64,000 bases of DNA from Strigops habroptila (taxonomy: Eukaryota; Chordata; Aves; Psittaciformes; Psittacidae). Location: the NCBI RefSeq assembly GCF_004027225.2, contig NC_044278.2, positions 99,998,743-100,062,742 of the forward strand. Reading direction: 5' to 3'. Shown in pieces: positions 35,846 to 47,362 of this stretch; position 1 is the first letter of the stretch, and every line of letters begins with the position of its first letter. Made by a program: the position numbers and the translations under genes. Below the pieces are notes generated by a model. It made no database searches, had not been told where the DNA came from, and saw only the letters and a list, made by a program, of their open reading frames with translations.

Positions 35846-38800
35846 TGATCGCAGAAAAGACCAAAGTGTGGGAGATCTAGGGGAAATATCCTTACTGAAA
35901 TGCACAGGGAAAACTTAGAGACTTTTTTCCTTTTGAAAGCTCAGCACCTTTGAAAATCTTTCCTGATGCTTTTTATAGCCTTGGGTTCATTTTGGGGAAG
36001 AGGGGAGATATACAGGGAGAGGACTGCTTTGAAACTCTCAGGTTCAGTGACTGTTTTCTTTGATTTTGTTCTTAAAATACATCTCTATTGAATTATTTTT
36101 CTAGAGTTATCATTTCAGACTGAGCACATTTTAGCACACTAATCCCTTTTCACAAACAGCTGCCAGCTGTGTTTTGTTGCTTGAAAATAGGTAAAATACA
36201 TTTGGAAGGTGATTGCTGGATTTCTTTTTATGTGTGCATTAAAAGTGTTTGTTATTCATTTATTACTATATAATCATTCATGCCAACTTTTTATTTTAAA
36301 ATTTATTGTACTCTGCCACTTGATGTAACATAACGCGTGAAGTAATTGAAAGATGCACTATTTTATTACAGTCCACTTTGTCAGCCTATATGATACTTCC
36401 AGTCATACGAGACAGACAATCTTTCATGAGAATTACTAGATGTACAGAGCCCTCATGGCAGAGGCAGTAACTCATAACACTGTCATAGTCTAGAGATCTT
36501 TTTCATTGCCTTGTAGCAGTCACAGTCAAGAAAGAAGAGATATTTGGCTCCCTATATGCCACTACCTGATCCCCAAAAACCATAGTTTTAAAACTGAGTT
36601 TGACATGTATGCTTAGGGATACAGCATATATAAATATGGTAAACCAGCTTACGCGTTGCTCTTTCTCCCTCTCAGCAAAACTAGAAGTCTGAAGGATTAA
36701 ATAACTCATGTAAAACTGTGCAGTGAATGAGCATAGCACAGAAAAGTGTTCCAGTGACCAAGAGTCAATGAAGAAAATATTTTTTAACATCAGCATGCAA
36801 TACTAATGCTTTTATATTCAGATTCCCCTTTTGCAAAGAAGATCAGATTCATTATCTGATTTTTATAAAGAAACTGAAGTAATTAACTTTGCTTAAGGTT
36901 GCAATGTAGAGTATGTATTTAGAAGAAAACCAAATAAAGATCCCAAACAACATGGCTGCTTTGCTGATGACTTTTCTGTCTATGGAGGTCTATCGATAAT
37001 TTTACTTCCTGCCTTTGTTTCTGTGGATATGTGAATCAGCAAGTCAGAGACCAAACTTGTTTTCTAAGAAATAAGCCCCTGCATGTTCTTTACGTGTCTG
37101 TTAGTAGCAGATGCATATCATGTTTCCAAACGTAGCATGGAACCATGCAGTAATCTGGGTTTTTTAATTCACCTTTAATTCAATTTGGATATAATATCTG
37201 TAATCATATTTCCTTTACTTCCTTCCATGGAGTTCACATCAGCGGTATCATAGCACATCTTGTATTGTCAGGTGGAAAAGCTAGAGGGGATAATCAGTCT
37301 CTTCCATCTGTAATGACTGCCTCTGCAGTGCTTCTTTTTTCCCCCTAAATGTTAGCATCGTGCAAGTAAAGAAAATGATTTTCAGTCACAAAATGTTGCT
37401 GCCGTTCGGCTCTGATGACACTATTCCTTTCATTTTGTTCACTTGTTCCATTGCCAGAAGGACTTGACAGCATCTCCCTATTTTTCAGCACAGCTTCAGG
37501 TTGTGCTAAGCAGCAGCAGCACATTGTAGCTCTTAGCCTCTCCATCACGTCTACTCCTACGGTTCAACAGGCTGTTAGCCCACACAATGCACTAGAAAAG
37601 TGCCTTCAATCGTAGCTGACAGTCCTTGCCCTCAAGAACTCCTGATGTTTAGTTCTCCTGGAAATGAACACAGGTATTTTAACGGAACCTGACTGGTCCC
37701 CTTGGAAGGTTTTAGCCTGCTTCGGCCTTCCGTGAATGAAAAGTGTTCATCATTGCCAGTTCTTCCTTAGAGTGCAACAAGTAACCACTAAATTTCCGCC
37801 AGTGCTAATACCCCCAACTCCCTGCTCTGCATCAGGCAAGATCCACGTCACAGGGACAGTACTAGCCTAACTGGAAGGAATTCTAATCTCTGGGAAGCTA
37901 TCAGTGGCTGTAAAAGCAACTATCCCCTTCAACAAGTAGTTAATGTCCCTGTTTTAATTGAAACAAACTGCAAAGGCCCAATTCTTGTGTAGCCAAGCAC
38001 AGCCTGACATATGGGTTAGACCTGCTTCCACATGGGATGACTTCCACTCATGATGGTTGCCTCCAGAGGGTGCTGAGTGCTTCCTAGGATCAGAGTAACT
38101 TCTATCTCTTGCAAATGAAGCTGCCCCATAACAGGGCCCTGACTACACGGGGAAAGAAAGTAAAAACACGTATTTGGTTGGAAGGATCATGTATTAATAC
38201 CTCCTCACATTTATGCATGTCAAAAATGTTACAAAGCCATAAGTTCTACTTGAAATTCTCATTTTGATGAAGATGCCTGTAGCAAAACCAGGACTCAGAT
38301 CATTCCTTCATTTCTACATCACAGTCTGCATTTGTAGTCCTTGGGGTAGGGAAATGCTCCACACTCCTAAGCAGTGCTTGGTCCTAATTTGTTCTCTTCT
38401 TGTGCTCTTTGCTGTTCTGGGCTGGATTTTAGAACAAAAAGGTGCAATTTTTCTGCCCTTATTTAGGCATCTGGACTGTAGATCTGTATATAAGTTTAGC
38501 TTTGTGCTCCATATTGCCTGTGGAGTTAAGGGCAAGAAATAGCCCCTTTAGAGGACAAACCATGAAAGACACTTTGAGGACCTGTTGGGATTAGAGAGTT
38601 TATGTTCAGCATCTGCTCATCTCTTTTCTTTGTTGTGGAAGGAGTTTAGAGAGGAGCTCAACCTTAAACACTGATTCTTATATGCTTCAGTTACGAGAGG
38701 TGGATCCTACCTAGGAATCATTTAAGTTCTGAGGACAGAAAAAAGGAGCACAAACAATAGTAAAATCAGACAGATTCATCTCCTACTCCTCCACTTTTGG

Positions 38801-40719
38801 CCAAGCAGTGCTGCCTACATATCCCTATCTTGTAGGAACCATGCAGAAAACTTCATTGTTAAGCTGGCCGAAAAAAGACAAAAGGCAGCAGCCTAGCTCA
38901 GCTCTTCCTTCCAACATCTGCATGTCTGAATTGATGGCCATTTGAGGCCTCACCTGTCCAAGGGACACTTTCAGAAAAACTTCCAATGTCCAACACTGTG
39001 ATCTACTAATGACCCCTGGGAATCCACCCTCAGCCATCCCAGGATCCACGAGCACAGCTTGGGGTCCTTTGTTCCGTGCTTGCCACATGGAGGCACCGTC
39101 TCATCAAGTCTCACACAGCCCATGTGAAGTTGGCATGGTAGCAGCAGCCAGCGCCGCTCGTATCACCAAACCTAAGACACTCTGAGCACAGCACTGTTTA
39201 TCCTCCCCTGGTGTGAACAGGTTTGATGACTGTGAGTCTGTCATAAAAGATATTCGCCCACCAGGTAAATGTCTTTCTTCTAATTGTCTGCTAATTGGCA
39301 AACAGCTAATCCCACTTATTATCAAAATCCTTTCTCCAGAGAAAACTCAGCCGCGAGTTTCATAAATCCTTTTCCCTCGTCCTTTTTAATTTTAAAAATT
39401 GTTCCAAGTATCATTTCGTAGCTATCACCTAAGGAGGTGTTCTGTTTGAGTTAATCAGCTCCTGCAAGGTTATCTGTGATCTATTTGAAAGTGCCTTAGC
39501 CAGCATCTTGCCTTCTGTCTTAATTAGTAATTACTGGCCTAAAATTGTCACTTACCACAGGCATTTGACTGACCTCTCAAATTAAGATTGTCCATGAAAT
39601 TAAAAGTGGAAGGAGCCTATTGGGTCACTTATTCTATCCTCCAAAGTGTGTTTATTATTCACAGTGTGCGGCAAAGAGCCCAAGTGTAGGGTATGATTGA
39701 GAACACCACAGTTAACTCATCTTTGAAATGTAAATACAATTAATGAGTATACCTATCTTTCCCCAGGGTCTGTCCTTGTCTGCTTTGTCATTCTGACTTC
39801 TTTCTTTCATCTCTTTGATGGGGCTCCTGTTTTCCTTTCCTTCCTTCTCACTCAAGACTGAAAACAACATTTTGCAGAAGGATTCCTAGTGGCAAAAAGC
39901 ACAGAAAATACTCCATGGATTTCTCAAACCATGTGTTTTACTAACCTGCCTTTCAGATCTCATTGTGACCAGGACTGTGCTAAGTGTCACCTTCATGATT
40001 TGGCACAACAAATCATTTGACATGCACATACTATTGCAAATTTAAAAAAGAACACCAGCTTGCTTGCAGTGAGAGCCCACACTGGCAACATTTAGCTAGA
40101 GTGAAACTGTGCCATTCACAGGCTGGCACAAACTTCCAACTAAAAGCATCGCATTTGACACAGCAAAGCGTCACAGGCAAAACCAAGAAAAATTATTTGG
40201 GGAAACAGTGGGTCAGCCAAGAGAGGGAGCAGGACAGCAGGTCTCCATCCCTCAGTCTTCAATTGCCCCATACCCAAACTCTGCTCTTTGTATACAGTGG
40301 CTTGAAAAGAGGTTAAAAATAAACAAGAAAGGCACATGAACAGTAAACCATGCCAGAATTGCCATAGAGCCTTATGGCAACTTGAACAGAAAAGGTGCCT
40401 TCTTCAAAACCAGTCTGGCTAGTAAAATGCAAGCTTCCTATTCATAAAGCCCAGCAGCTTTTCTTTCTTTCACCAGCATTTTCTCTTCACCCCCATATTC
40501 AGGTACCTCTGCACACTGCTGTAACTAACAATTGAAAATGTTTTCTACTGCAGCCTGCTTATCTACTACGTGCGGGAGCACAATCTCTTCCAAGCACAGG
40601 AATGCTCCATTTCATGCGCAGAAAGTTGAGCAGATATGGCAGAAGGGCAACGTAGCTGAGCGGGATCCCCTGAATGAGCTCAGATATGTAAAGGAAGGTT
40701 CAAATATGTAAAGGAAATT

Positions 40720-40893
40720 AAAAGGTTGGGAAAGAATTTTCCATGTGAGGGCAGTGAAACGGACTGCCCAGAGGGGTTGTCCTTAAGGATACTGAAACCT
40801 CAGCTAGTGAGGGCTAAGCAACCTAGCGTGGCTGGATCTGCTTGGAGCAGAGGGTTGGACAGCTCCAAAATGATCTCCAGAAGTCCCTTCCCT
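40720..40893 (+). mobile_element. Old CR1 3' fragment
   Basis: AATTTTCCATGTGAGGGCAG, ACTGCCCAGAGGGGTTGT, GGAGCAGAGGGTTGGACAG and ATGATCTCCAGAAGTCCCTT follow the order of the CR1 C-terminus and 3' UTR of the older CTCCAGAGGTCCCTTCC type. It is diverged and the tail is lost. Confidence 0.8.
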
Positions 40894-41894
40894 GGACCAC
40901 AGCAGCAGAGGCAAGAGGCAGACCTTGCCTTTCACAGGAAAGGTTACCAAAGAACTGTTTTCCTTGGCAAGGCTTATCAGCCACAGCCAGATGGGAATGA
41001 CAGCAGGTACATGCCAGGGCCTAGGGGTAAAAAGGGGCAACTTTAATGCCAGACTAGAGGCAGAAAAGGAGGTCTGAGGAAGTTTAAGAGCAGGAAGATT
41101 TAAAACTGGTTGGAGGATTACAGATACTGAAGTTGGGCTGTCCTCAATTAAAAAGGAGCTCTGGAACCCTAGGGAACAGAAGACAGCATCTCTGAGTTGG
41201 GAACCATCGACTGTGCCAGGCAGGAGGATCTGGGCATTGGTGGCTGTAAGGGCAGGGCAGTTTGACAGACACAGCAGCCTGGAGCTCAGGGAGGAGGAGA
41301 AGTGCTGGGGCTGCCTGAAGGTCCCATGTTTTAGGTCAGGGAAACACGCAGAAACTGCTTTTCCTTTTTCTGTTCTTGGGCACACAGTAGCCATAGGCAC
41401 ATCCCAGGACGACTCCTCTCCCAAGTGCCTTCTCACGCACCAAACCAGGCTCTTTTGCTTGTTCTCCTCTCAGCCCATGAACCTTGGCTGCACTGGACCA
41501 CATGAACAGAGGGGGTGGAGTTGCCTCCCTCTGAACGCTGTGAACCCCATGGGCTGATGGAGAAGGCAGGTGAGTGAGCTGGATTTGAATTACAAAATAT
41601 CGGGCAGTAACTGGTTCATGGACCATCATTTTCAAAAACTAGAGTCAATTTGCCCTTTTAGTACTATTTTAAGAGATTTCAGTGTTCCCGTTTCCCTCAA
41701 ATGCACCTGTGCAGACCGCTGACAGAGCAAATCTCGGGAGGGCTTCAAATGAAGGGTTGGGTGGGAAAGGCAGGACACCATCAAACAGATCAGCCACAGA
41801 GAAACAATAGGAATTATTTCCATCATGGAGAAGGCAGAATTTTAACAGCTATTTTTAACTTCTAACTCCTCTTCTAAATGCACTGCTAGGTAAC

Positions 41895-41939
41895 AATAAA
41901 ATGCATTAATAAAATGCATTAATAAAATGCATTAATAAA
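41895..41939. repeat. 13-bp tandem repeat, 3.5 copies
   Basis: The unit AATAAAATGCATT repeats exactly at 41895, 41908 and 41921 and partly at 41934. Each unit contains AATAAA and the palindrome ATGCAT. Confidence 0.9.
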
Positions 41940-42630
41940 CCCCAGTTTAAATCTCTTTTGATGGAGCAATTGCAGAATCCAGCTCTCCCACTTCTGGCTG
42001 AGTGCTCCAAGCTTTCAGAAAAGCATGAGCCTTGCTCACCTCCTGCAAGGAATATACGTAGATCCCTGCCTAGGCAGATAGTTCCCAAGTACAGAGACAT
42101 TTCCCCCACAGATGTCCTTTGCCTAAAGCCCCCCCTGCCTTGTCTTCATGCTTCCTGGTAGCTGACCTCCTCTACCTGTCCCCAGCCACTCTCAAACCAG
42201 CTCCTGATGCTTCCAGCCACCTTTCTTCTTGGAGATCAATTTCAGGTGTTTCAGCTTCCTTTGCAAACCAGGGAGAAGTGGGGCCTGAAGAGAAGTAGAA
42301 ATCTCAAGGGCTGCACAGACATGGTTCAAAGGGACTCTGGGCAGAAGGCAGCATGAACATGTGGAACTAGGGACCTGCACTCCAGCAGTTATCATGGCAT
42401 GAATTTAGTTTGGGCATAACACTGAGAAGTCTGTATAGGAAAATAATAATATTGATTAACGTCTGTGAGATGGTCCCCAAGAAAGAGTTAAAAGTAACTG
42501 TAGGAGTTCCATGTGACTAAGACCTCATAATTTTGGTTAAGAGCTGAAAGTCACTTAAAGGACTGTCAGGGACACATTCCTGATAAAGTACCAAAGGCAG
42601 AGGTTTCCCTTGACACAGCAAAACAGAGCC

Positions 42631-42668
42631 ACTGATTTTGATGGAGCACTGATTTTGATGGAGCACTG
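42631..42668. repeat. 17-bp tandem duplication
   Basis: ACTGATTTTGATGGAGC occurs twice in tandem (42631-42647 and 42648-42664), followed by ACTG. Confidence 0.9.
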
Positions 42669-44768
42669 CGGCAGCGAGGCACTTCCAGCACTACATTACT
42701 GCAAGGAAGCAGAGAATAGCAACCTTCACTGTTGCCCAGCATTTTAGATAACATCTCATAGTGTCTTGTTCCTAAAAGAGGCTCCATAGTGAAAGACCAA
42801 CACCTACTCCATGTCTTGGGACAGGGCTGATGATCAGCTCCAAGAAGGTGCCAGGACAGAGGTGGTGGTGGGCAGTCCAGCACCTCTGCTAGGAGAAAGG
42901 CAGATAGACCAGTGGTGTCAGTGGTGAAGTTACATGCTTCAGGCTCCTTCTGCTTGTATCACTTTATGCCTCACTGCTATTTAAGAGATGCCAAACCCAT
43001 CCCCACTGAAATACCACTGTATTTACTAGCTCCAGGATTGCTGAAACAGAGCATACAATTTCTTCCAGAAATTCAGCACACACACTGTACACAAGTGTAG
43101 AAGAAAATCTGCTAAAGGAAGGTTTAACTGCTCATAGGCTCATTTTTCAGACAAGCAAATTATCCACTGCTTTAAAAAAAACAAATACTGGGTTAGGCCC
43201 CAGTTGTCCTTGTTAATTTGGACAGAAAATACTTTCAGTTTTGATGACAGAGAAAATTCTGAGTCAACTCCCTAATGTCTTGAAGTTAATGGCAAACTGT
43301 TTTAATCTTGGTCATTTGTGATGTGCAGCTAACTGCCAACAGGCAACTTGCATGGCGTACTATTGATTAGCCTGCAGGGCACATCCAACAACAGAGGTTA
43401 ATTCTTTTGCATGCTTATGTATTTATATGCCTTCCCTCCTTATGAAATACAAAGATGAAGAGAAGTATTTTGGCCTTCAAGAACTAGAAGTGCATTTCAC
43501 TGTCATGTTAGGACAATTTTTGTTTAGCAGACTATAACTCCGGGATTTGGTTTGGGTCATTGATTAAAATCCAATGCAACAAATTCATAGAGCATTAATT
43601 GTTAATGCAGGCAAAAAATGTTAAGCCAGAAGCATTAAAGGCTGCTCAGGCATACCACAGCACTTCCCAGCAAGACAAATTACAGCTATTATTTTATATC
43701 AATGAACTGTAATAATCTTGAATTCCCTGTAGTGGAAGGTAAGTTTGTGATAATGAACTCTTACCTACCTTACCTTCTACCTTGCGAAAATCAGGGCACT
43801 TCGCTGGTAGAGAAGGGGACATTCCTCATGTCAGCTTTGCTCATAGGGATTTATTTAACAAACAACATTTTACAAAATCAGTCTTCCCATCACACAATAT
43901 GTTTATTATGATTAATGCTCAAGCAGAGTTGTTTACCATGGATGGCTAAAAATAATGTGATTTTAAAAATAAGGTTTCTCACGGGAGTTAACACTCGAAA
44001 GCGGGGAATAAAGTCTGTATGCAGCACTTGCCCTTTGCACAGCTGATCTCTGCAGAGCACAGAAACTTTTAACTAAAGTATTTGCTGCCTTTAGTTTTTT
44101 AAACCAATTTCACCTCTGGCTTTCTGTGCTAGCGTGAAGCTGACTCCTCTGCAACCTCTTAGACTTGTGCAGTGCTTAAGTCCCGCCCGGGTGGGAGCAG
44201 CTTGGAGTTTTCATTTGGAACTAGCAGGAGGTAACATTGGATGAAAGCGAGGGTAATCCTCTCAGCGTGCAACTCAAGAAATTCTAAGCAGGTCTCAAAA
44301 GATGAAATCAGCTGAAGTAGATCATCTAGAGGTTGCTCCTGTGCTATTCAATGTTTAACAGTCTATCTATCTGCACTGCCTCTCTCACTTGATCTGGGAA
44401 GCAGACATGCAGTGCTCAGCGTAGGTCCATAGCAGGGCTATACATGTGCAGGCTGGAGGCAGCCATGCCTGCCTCTTGCTTATCAGGTTAAGGTGCTGCT
44501 TTACCAGTAAAAGGAGAAGAAGTGGCATAAAGCTCCTTTTTGGTTCTGACAGCCACCAGCTCGTACATTCCCATCAGCCCCATTTATCAGCGCACAGCAT
44601 GAGGGATGGGGTTACTGGACTCTGCTTCCCTCTGCACAGCCCAGGATCTCAGTTCTGACCCACATTGCCTCTATGCATGTGCTACAGCTACCCAAGAGAG
44701 CAGCAGCAGCATCCAAGGCAGTTAGCCTCTGAGATGTCCCCCAAAATCACAACATTTACTGATTGTTA

Positions 44769-44945
44769 TCATAGAATCCCTCAAGTTGGAAGGCATCCCC
44801 CTAAGGATCAGAGTCCAATTCTCTGCTCCTTGCAGGACTACCTAAAACTAAACCATATGACCTAAAGCATCATCCAGACACTCCTTGAACCCTTGATGGG
44901 CTTGGTGCCATGACCACTTCCTTGGGGAGCCTGTTACGGATACTA
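44769..44945 (-). mobile_element. CR1 3' fragment of another old subfamily, minus strand
   Basis: ATCATAGAATCCCTCAAGTT, GGAAGGCATCCCCCTAAGGA, a CCTAAAACTAAACCATATG-type middle and CTTCCTTGGGGAGCCTGTTA correspond to the reversed 3' UTR and C-terminus of a CR1 subfamily with a different UTR from the young copies. Confidence 0.85.
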
Positions 44946-47010
44946 AGGCAAAATCAACTTAAAAATTACTGTAGGAAGGAAAAATGCGTGCAGAGATTTG
45001 AATGTTGTGCCTATGTGCTTAAACTTGTCTGTTCTAGACCACAGAAGACAAAGAGGCAGGAGTAGGATCAGCAAGGGGAAGTGCTGGTTTTCAGGAGCAT
45101 TTTCTCTCTCAGTGATCTCAGGTCATTATCCCATTTTTCCATCCCTGACAGCTCTTGACTCATCCCAGGTAGAACATGATAAATATAAAACTTCAGGAAG
45201 TTTTATAGAACACCTACAGAGATTTATGTTGGGGTTTCAGTCTCCTAAACAAACCTACTGAGATCTTTCAAAGCACCAAGCCACTCCTCTGCCACTCTTC
45301 CAACTGCCAAACCTACTATCCAGCTCCTCCCTCTCCACCCTCCACAGCAGTACTGTCCATGTGCATTCCGACTGTATTTCACAATTCCTTCCATACTTTC
45401 CTTTTCTCCCACATTAGTTTTTAGGGTTGTTTTTTTGTTGGTTCGTTTTGGGGAGAGGTAGTTTCATCGTCTTTTGAAGTCACACTTCTGCTTCATCACA
45501 CACTCTATTTGTAGTAGGCAAATGGTTGTTTGTTCAGCATTTAAAGATGAGTAGACAGGACTAGGCTCCTGAAAGAGCAGGCAACTTGTACATATGGTAA
45601 TTATGTCCCCTCCGCCATTATTGTACTCTTCTTTATAATGATTGTAAGCACTCATTTCCACTACCACTGATTTAATTCAATGATTTTCCAGGATCTCTGA
45701 CAGTCAAGACACACTCTGACAAGCTACTAGTGCTGTGGATTTGGGTGAAAAGAGCAAATGGAAGAAAAAAAAATAAATCCATCTTTTAGAGTTCTTCGGT
45801 TTTAAGGAGATCAGTTGAGCACAAAGCAGGCCAGCACTGAGAATCAATCTGAAGGCAAGCTGTGCCTTAGCACCAAGGGGGATGACATTTAGCAGGAACT
45901 AGTGAGATTCTTCATCAATTACCAGGAGGGCCCTAGCTTCCACAAACGCGCCATTATGCACAACTAGCTCTGACACAAAAGTCCCCAAATATTAAACCCT
46001 TCCCTGATTTAAAAAAAAAAGGGGGAGTGGGGAGGGGGGTGGTGGATTATGGGAAACAGTATTTAACTCACTTGATCTTTAACTACTATCTAGTAATAGC
46101 CTAAATTAGCACAGGGAAGTAACAAAGGTTACAAAGCCATAGTGCATAGATATAACGCATGAGACTTGCAGCACAAAGTGGCATAGGTAGTGTTGGCTGG
46201 GGGGTTTTATTATTTTTGTTGTTTGCTTTTAAACTTCAGTGGCTCCCTTTAGTCTTACAATGCGGCGGGGGGACTACATCCTACCTTTCTGATAGAGTCT
46301 ACATCAAAGCAAATTAATGCACATCCCTGGGCAGTCACAGATAGTGCCGAAACACTAATTCAGCATTCCGTTTGTTGTTCATATTTTTACAATTTATTTT
46401 GCCATTTTAGAAATGTCACGTAACAAATATTCTTTCACTTCCTAAACTGATAAAAGCTGAAACCTCACCCTGGTTAAACCACAGTCAAAGGAATAATCAT
46501 TACCTGAACAGCATTACGTATGTTGAGGTGAACTTGAAACAGAGTCAGACAGCAAGGGGGCTTGCTGTACATAGGTATATTGCTTCTAAATGAAGTGTTC
46601 CATGTTGTCGAACTGCTTTACAAGCAACTCATCCACAATATCTATGCAACTGCATATAAGCAAGAGTCAGAAAACACTGTGTCAGCACATGTCAGAAAAC
46701 GGTGTGGCTAAAATACAAGCCAGGCAGACAACAATATGTGTAATTCAGTAGGCAGAACATACATGCTCAAACTGGAACTTACCAGAACATGGAAAAAACA
46801 TCTTTTGCTTACAGCCTTGCCCATGAACAATCAAAAAGCAAGAGTGCAGCATCCATGTTCTCTCTCCTTAATGTCAGCTTACAAATACTGCAAAGCAACT
46901 ATGATCTTACATATCTTCCAAGGCAACTTGTCTTTCCAAAGGCTAATGCATTTCCTATGGATCTAAAGATGGATTTATGGTTGTCAAACAATTCATCTGG
47001 TTTCTAAAAT
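44946..47010. other. Intergenic just downstream of RFC3
   Basis: No gene was recognised. A purine tract with G-runs lies at 46011-46045. Alternative RFC3 3' UTR ends could fall here. Confidence 0.5.
46011..46045 (+). repeat. A-run followed by G-rich tract
   Basis: An A-run is followed by GGGGGAGTGGGGAGGGGGGT and GGTGG. Three long G-runs and shorter ones could support a G-quadruplex. Confidence 0.6.
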
Positions 47011-47026
47011 TGAACAAACATTGGTT

Positions 47027-47032
47027 TTTATT
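47027..47032 (-). promoter_or_regulatory. Candidate RFC3 poly(A) signal AATAAA
   Basis: This is the first AATAAA hexamer on the minus strand after the RFC3 stop, about 140 nt downstream. It would give a short 3' UTR with cleavage near 47000-47015. Further copies lie downstream (for example near 46395), so longer 3' UTRs are possible. The position is seen directly; use is inferred. Confidence 0.5.
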
Positions 47033-47170
47033 TCACTTCATTTTACATTAATATCAAAATAAAATATCTGACTTTGAACTAGACCTACATTCAATCAAGC
47101 ATGGACAAGTAGACGTTTGCAACATTACTGGCACTGTGACACAACATTCTGTGTATGACTTTGGCATCAG

Positions 47171-47362
47171 TTAGAACATCATGTCATCTAGTCCATCCTC
47201 CATAAATTTCTTGTAAATTGCCATAAATTTTGCAACAAACGCTTCCAGATGATAAATGGCTTTGCTGCCCAGTTGCAGGCGGTGTTCATAGAAGGCCGCC
47301 ATCTGTGCAACTTCTCCTTTCAGTTGTCCATCACAGTTACTTAGAAGTTCTGTCAGGAGGCC
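47171..47362 (-). CDS. RFC3: RFC3 coding exon 9 (C-terminus and stop)
   Basis: This exon encodes residues 294-356 ([16 protein letters not shown] to GLDDMMF) and the TAA stop at 47173-47171. The acceptor is CCCTTTTAG. It is separated from exon 8 by a 5988-bp intron largely made of a CR1 insertion. Confidence 0.97.
   Translation of the reverse strand, partial: GLLTELLSNCDGQLKGEVAQMAAFYEHRLQLGSKAIYHLEAFVAKFMAIYKKFMEDGLDDMMF

Larger units (their letters stand above)
33621..40719. other. Intergenic, gene-poor
   Basis: No gene was recognised in about 7 kb. The longest open frame (34723-35265, 180 codons, plus) resembles no protein known to me. Small features are a duplicated 17-bp unit at 34643-34685 and a 16-bp palindrome at 35830-35845. 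About 39595-39670 could be a very old minus-strand CR1 or L3 3' end (GGAAGGAGCCTATTGGGTCA), but this is weak. Confidence 0.55.
40894..44768. other. Intergenic, no gene seen
   Basis: Open frames here (for example 40804-41436 minus, 210 codons) have no recognisable family. It contains two small tandem repeats (41895-41939 and 42631-42668). Confidence 0.55.

Noticed and set aside
39595-39670. Possible very old CR1/L3 3' end
   Set aside because: Only one short block (GGAAGGAGCCTATTGGGTCA) fits, so it is mentioned in the intergenic entry but not called.
40804-41436. A 210-codon minus-strand open frame
   Set aside because: It overlaps a decayed CR1 fragment and has no family resemblance.
47164-47215. 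Text resembling a CR1 3' UTR (ATCATGTCATCTAGTCCATCCTCC)
   Set aside because: Read on the minus strand this is the end of RFC3 exon 9 ([10 protein letters not shown] and stop). The likeness to CR1 is chance.
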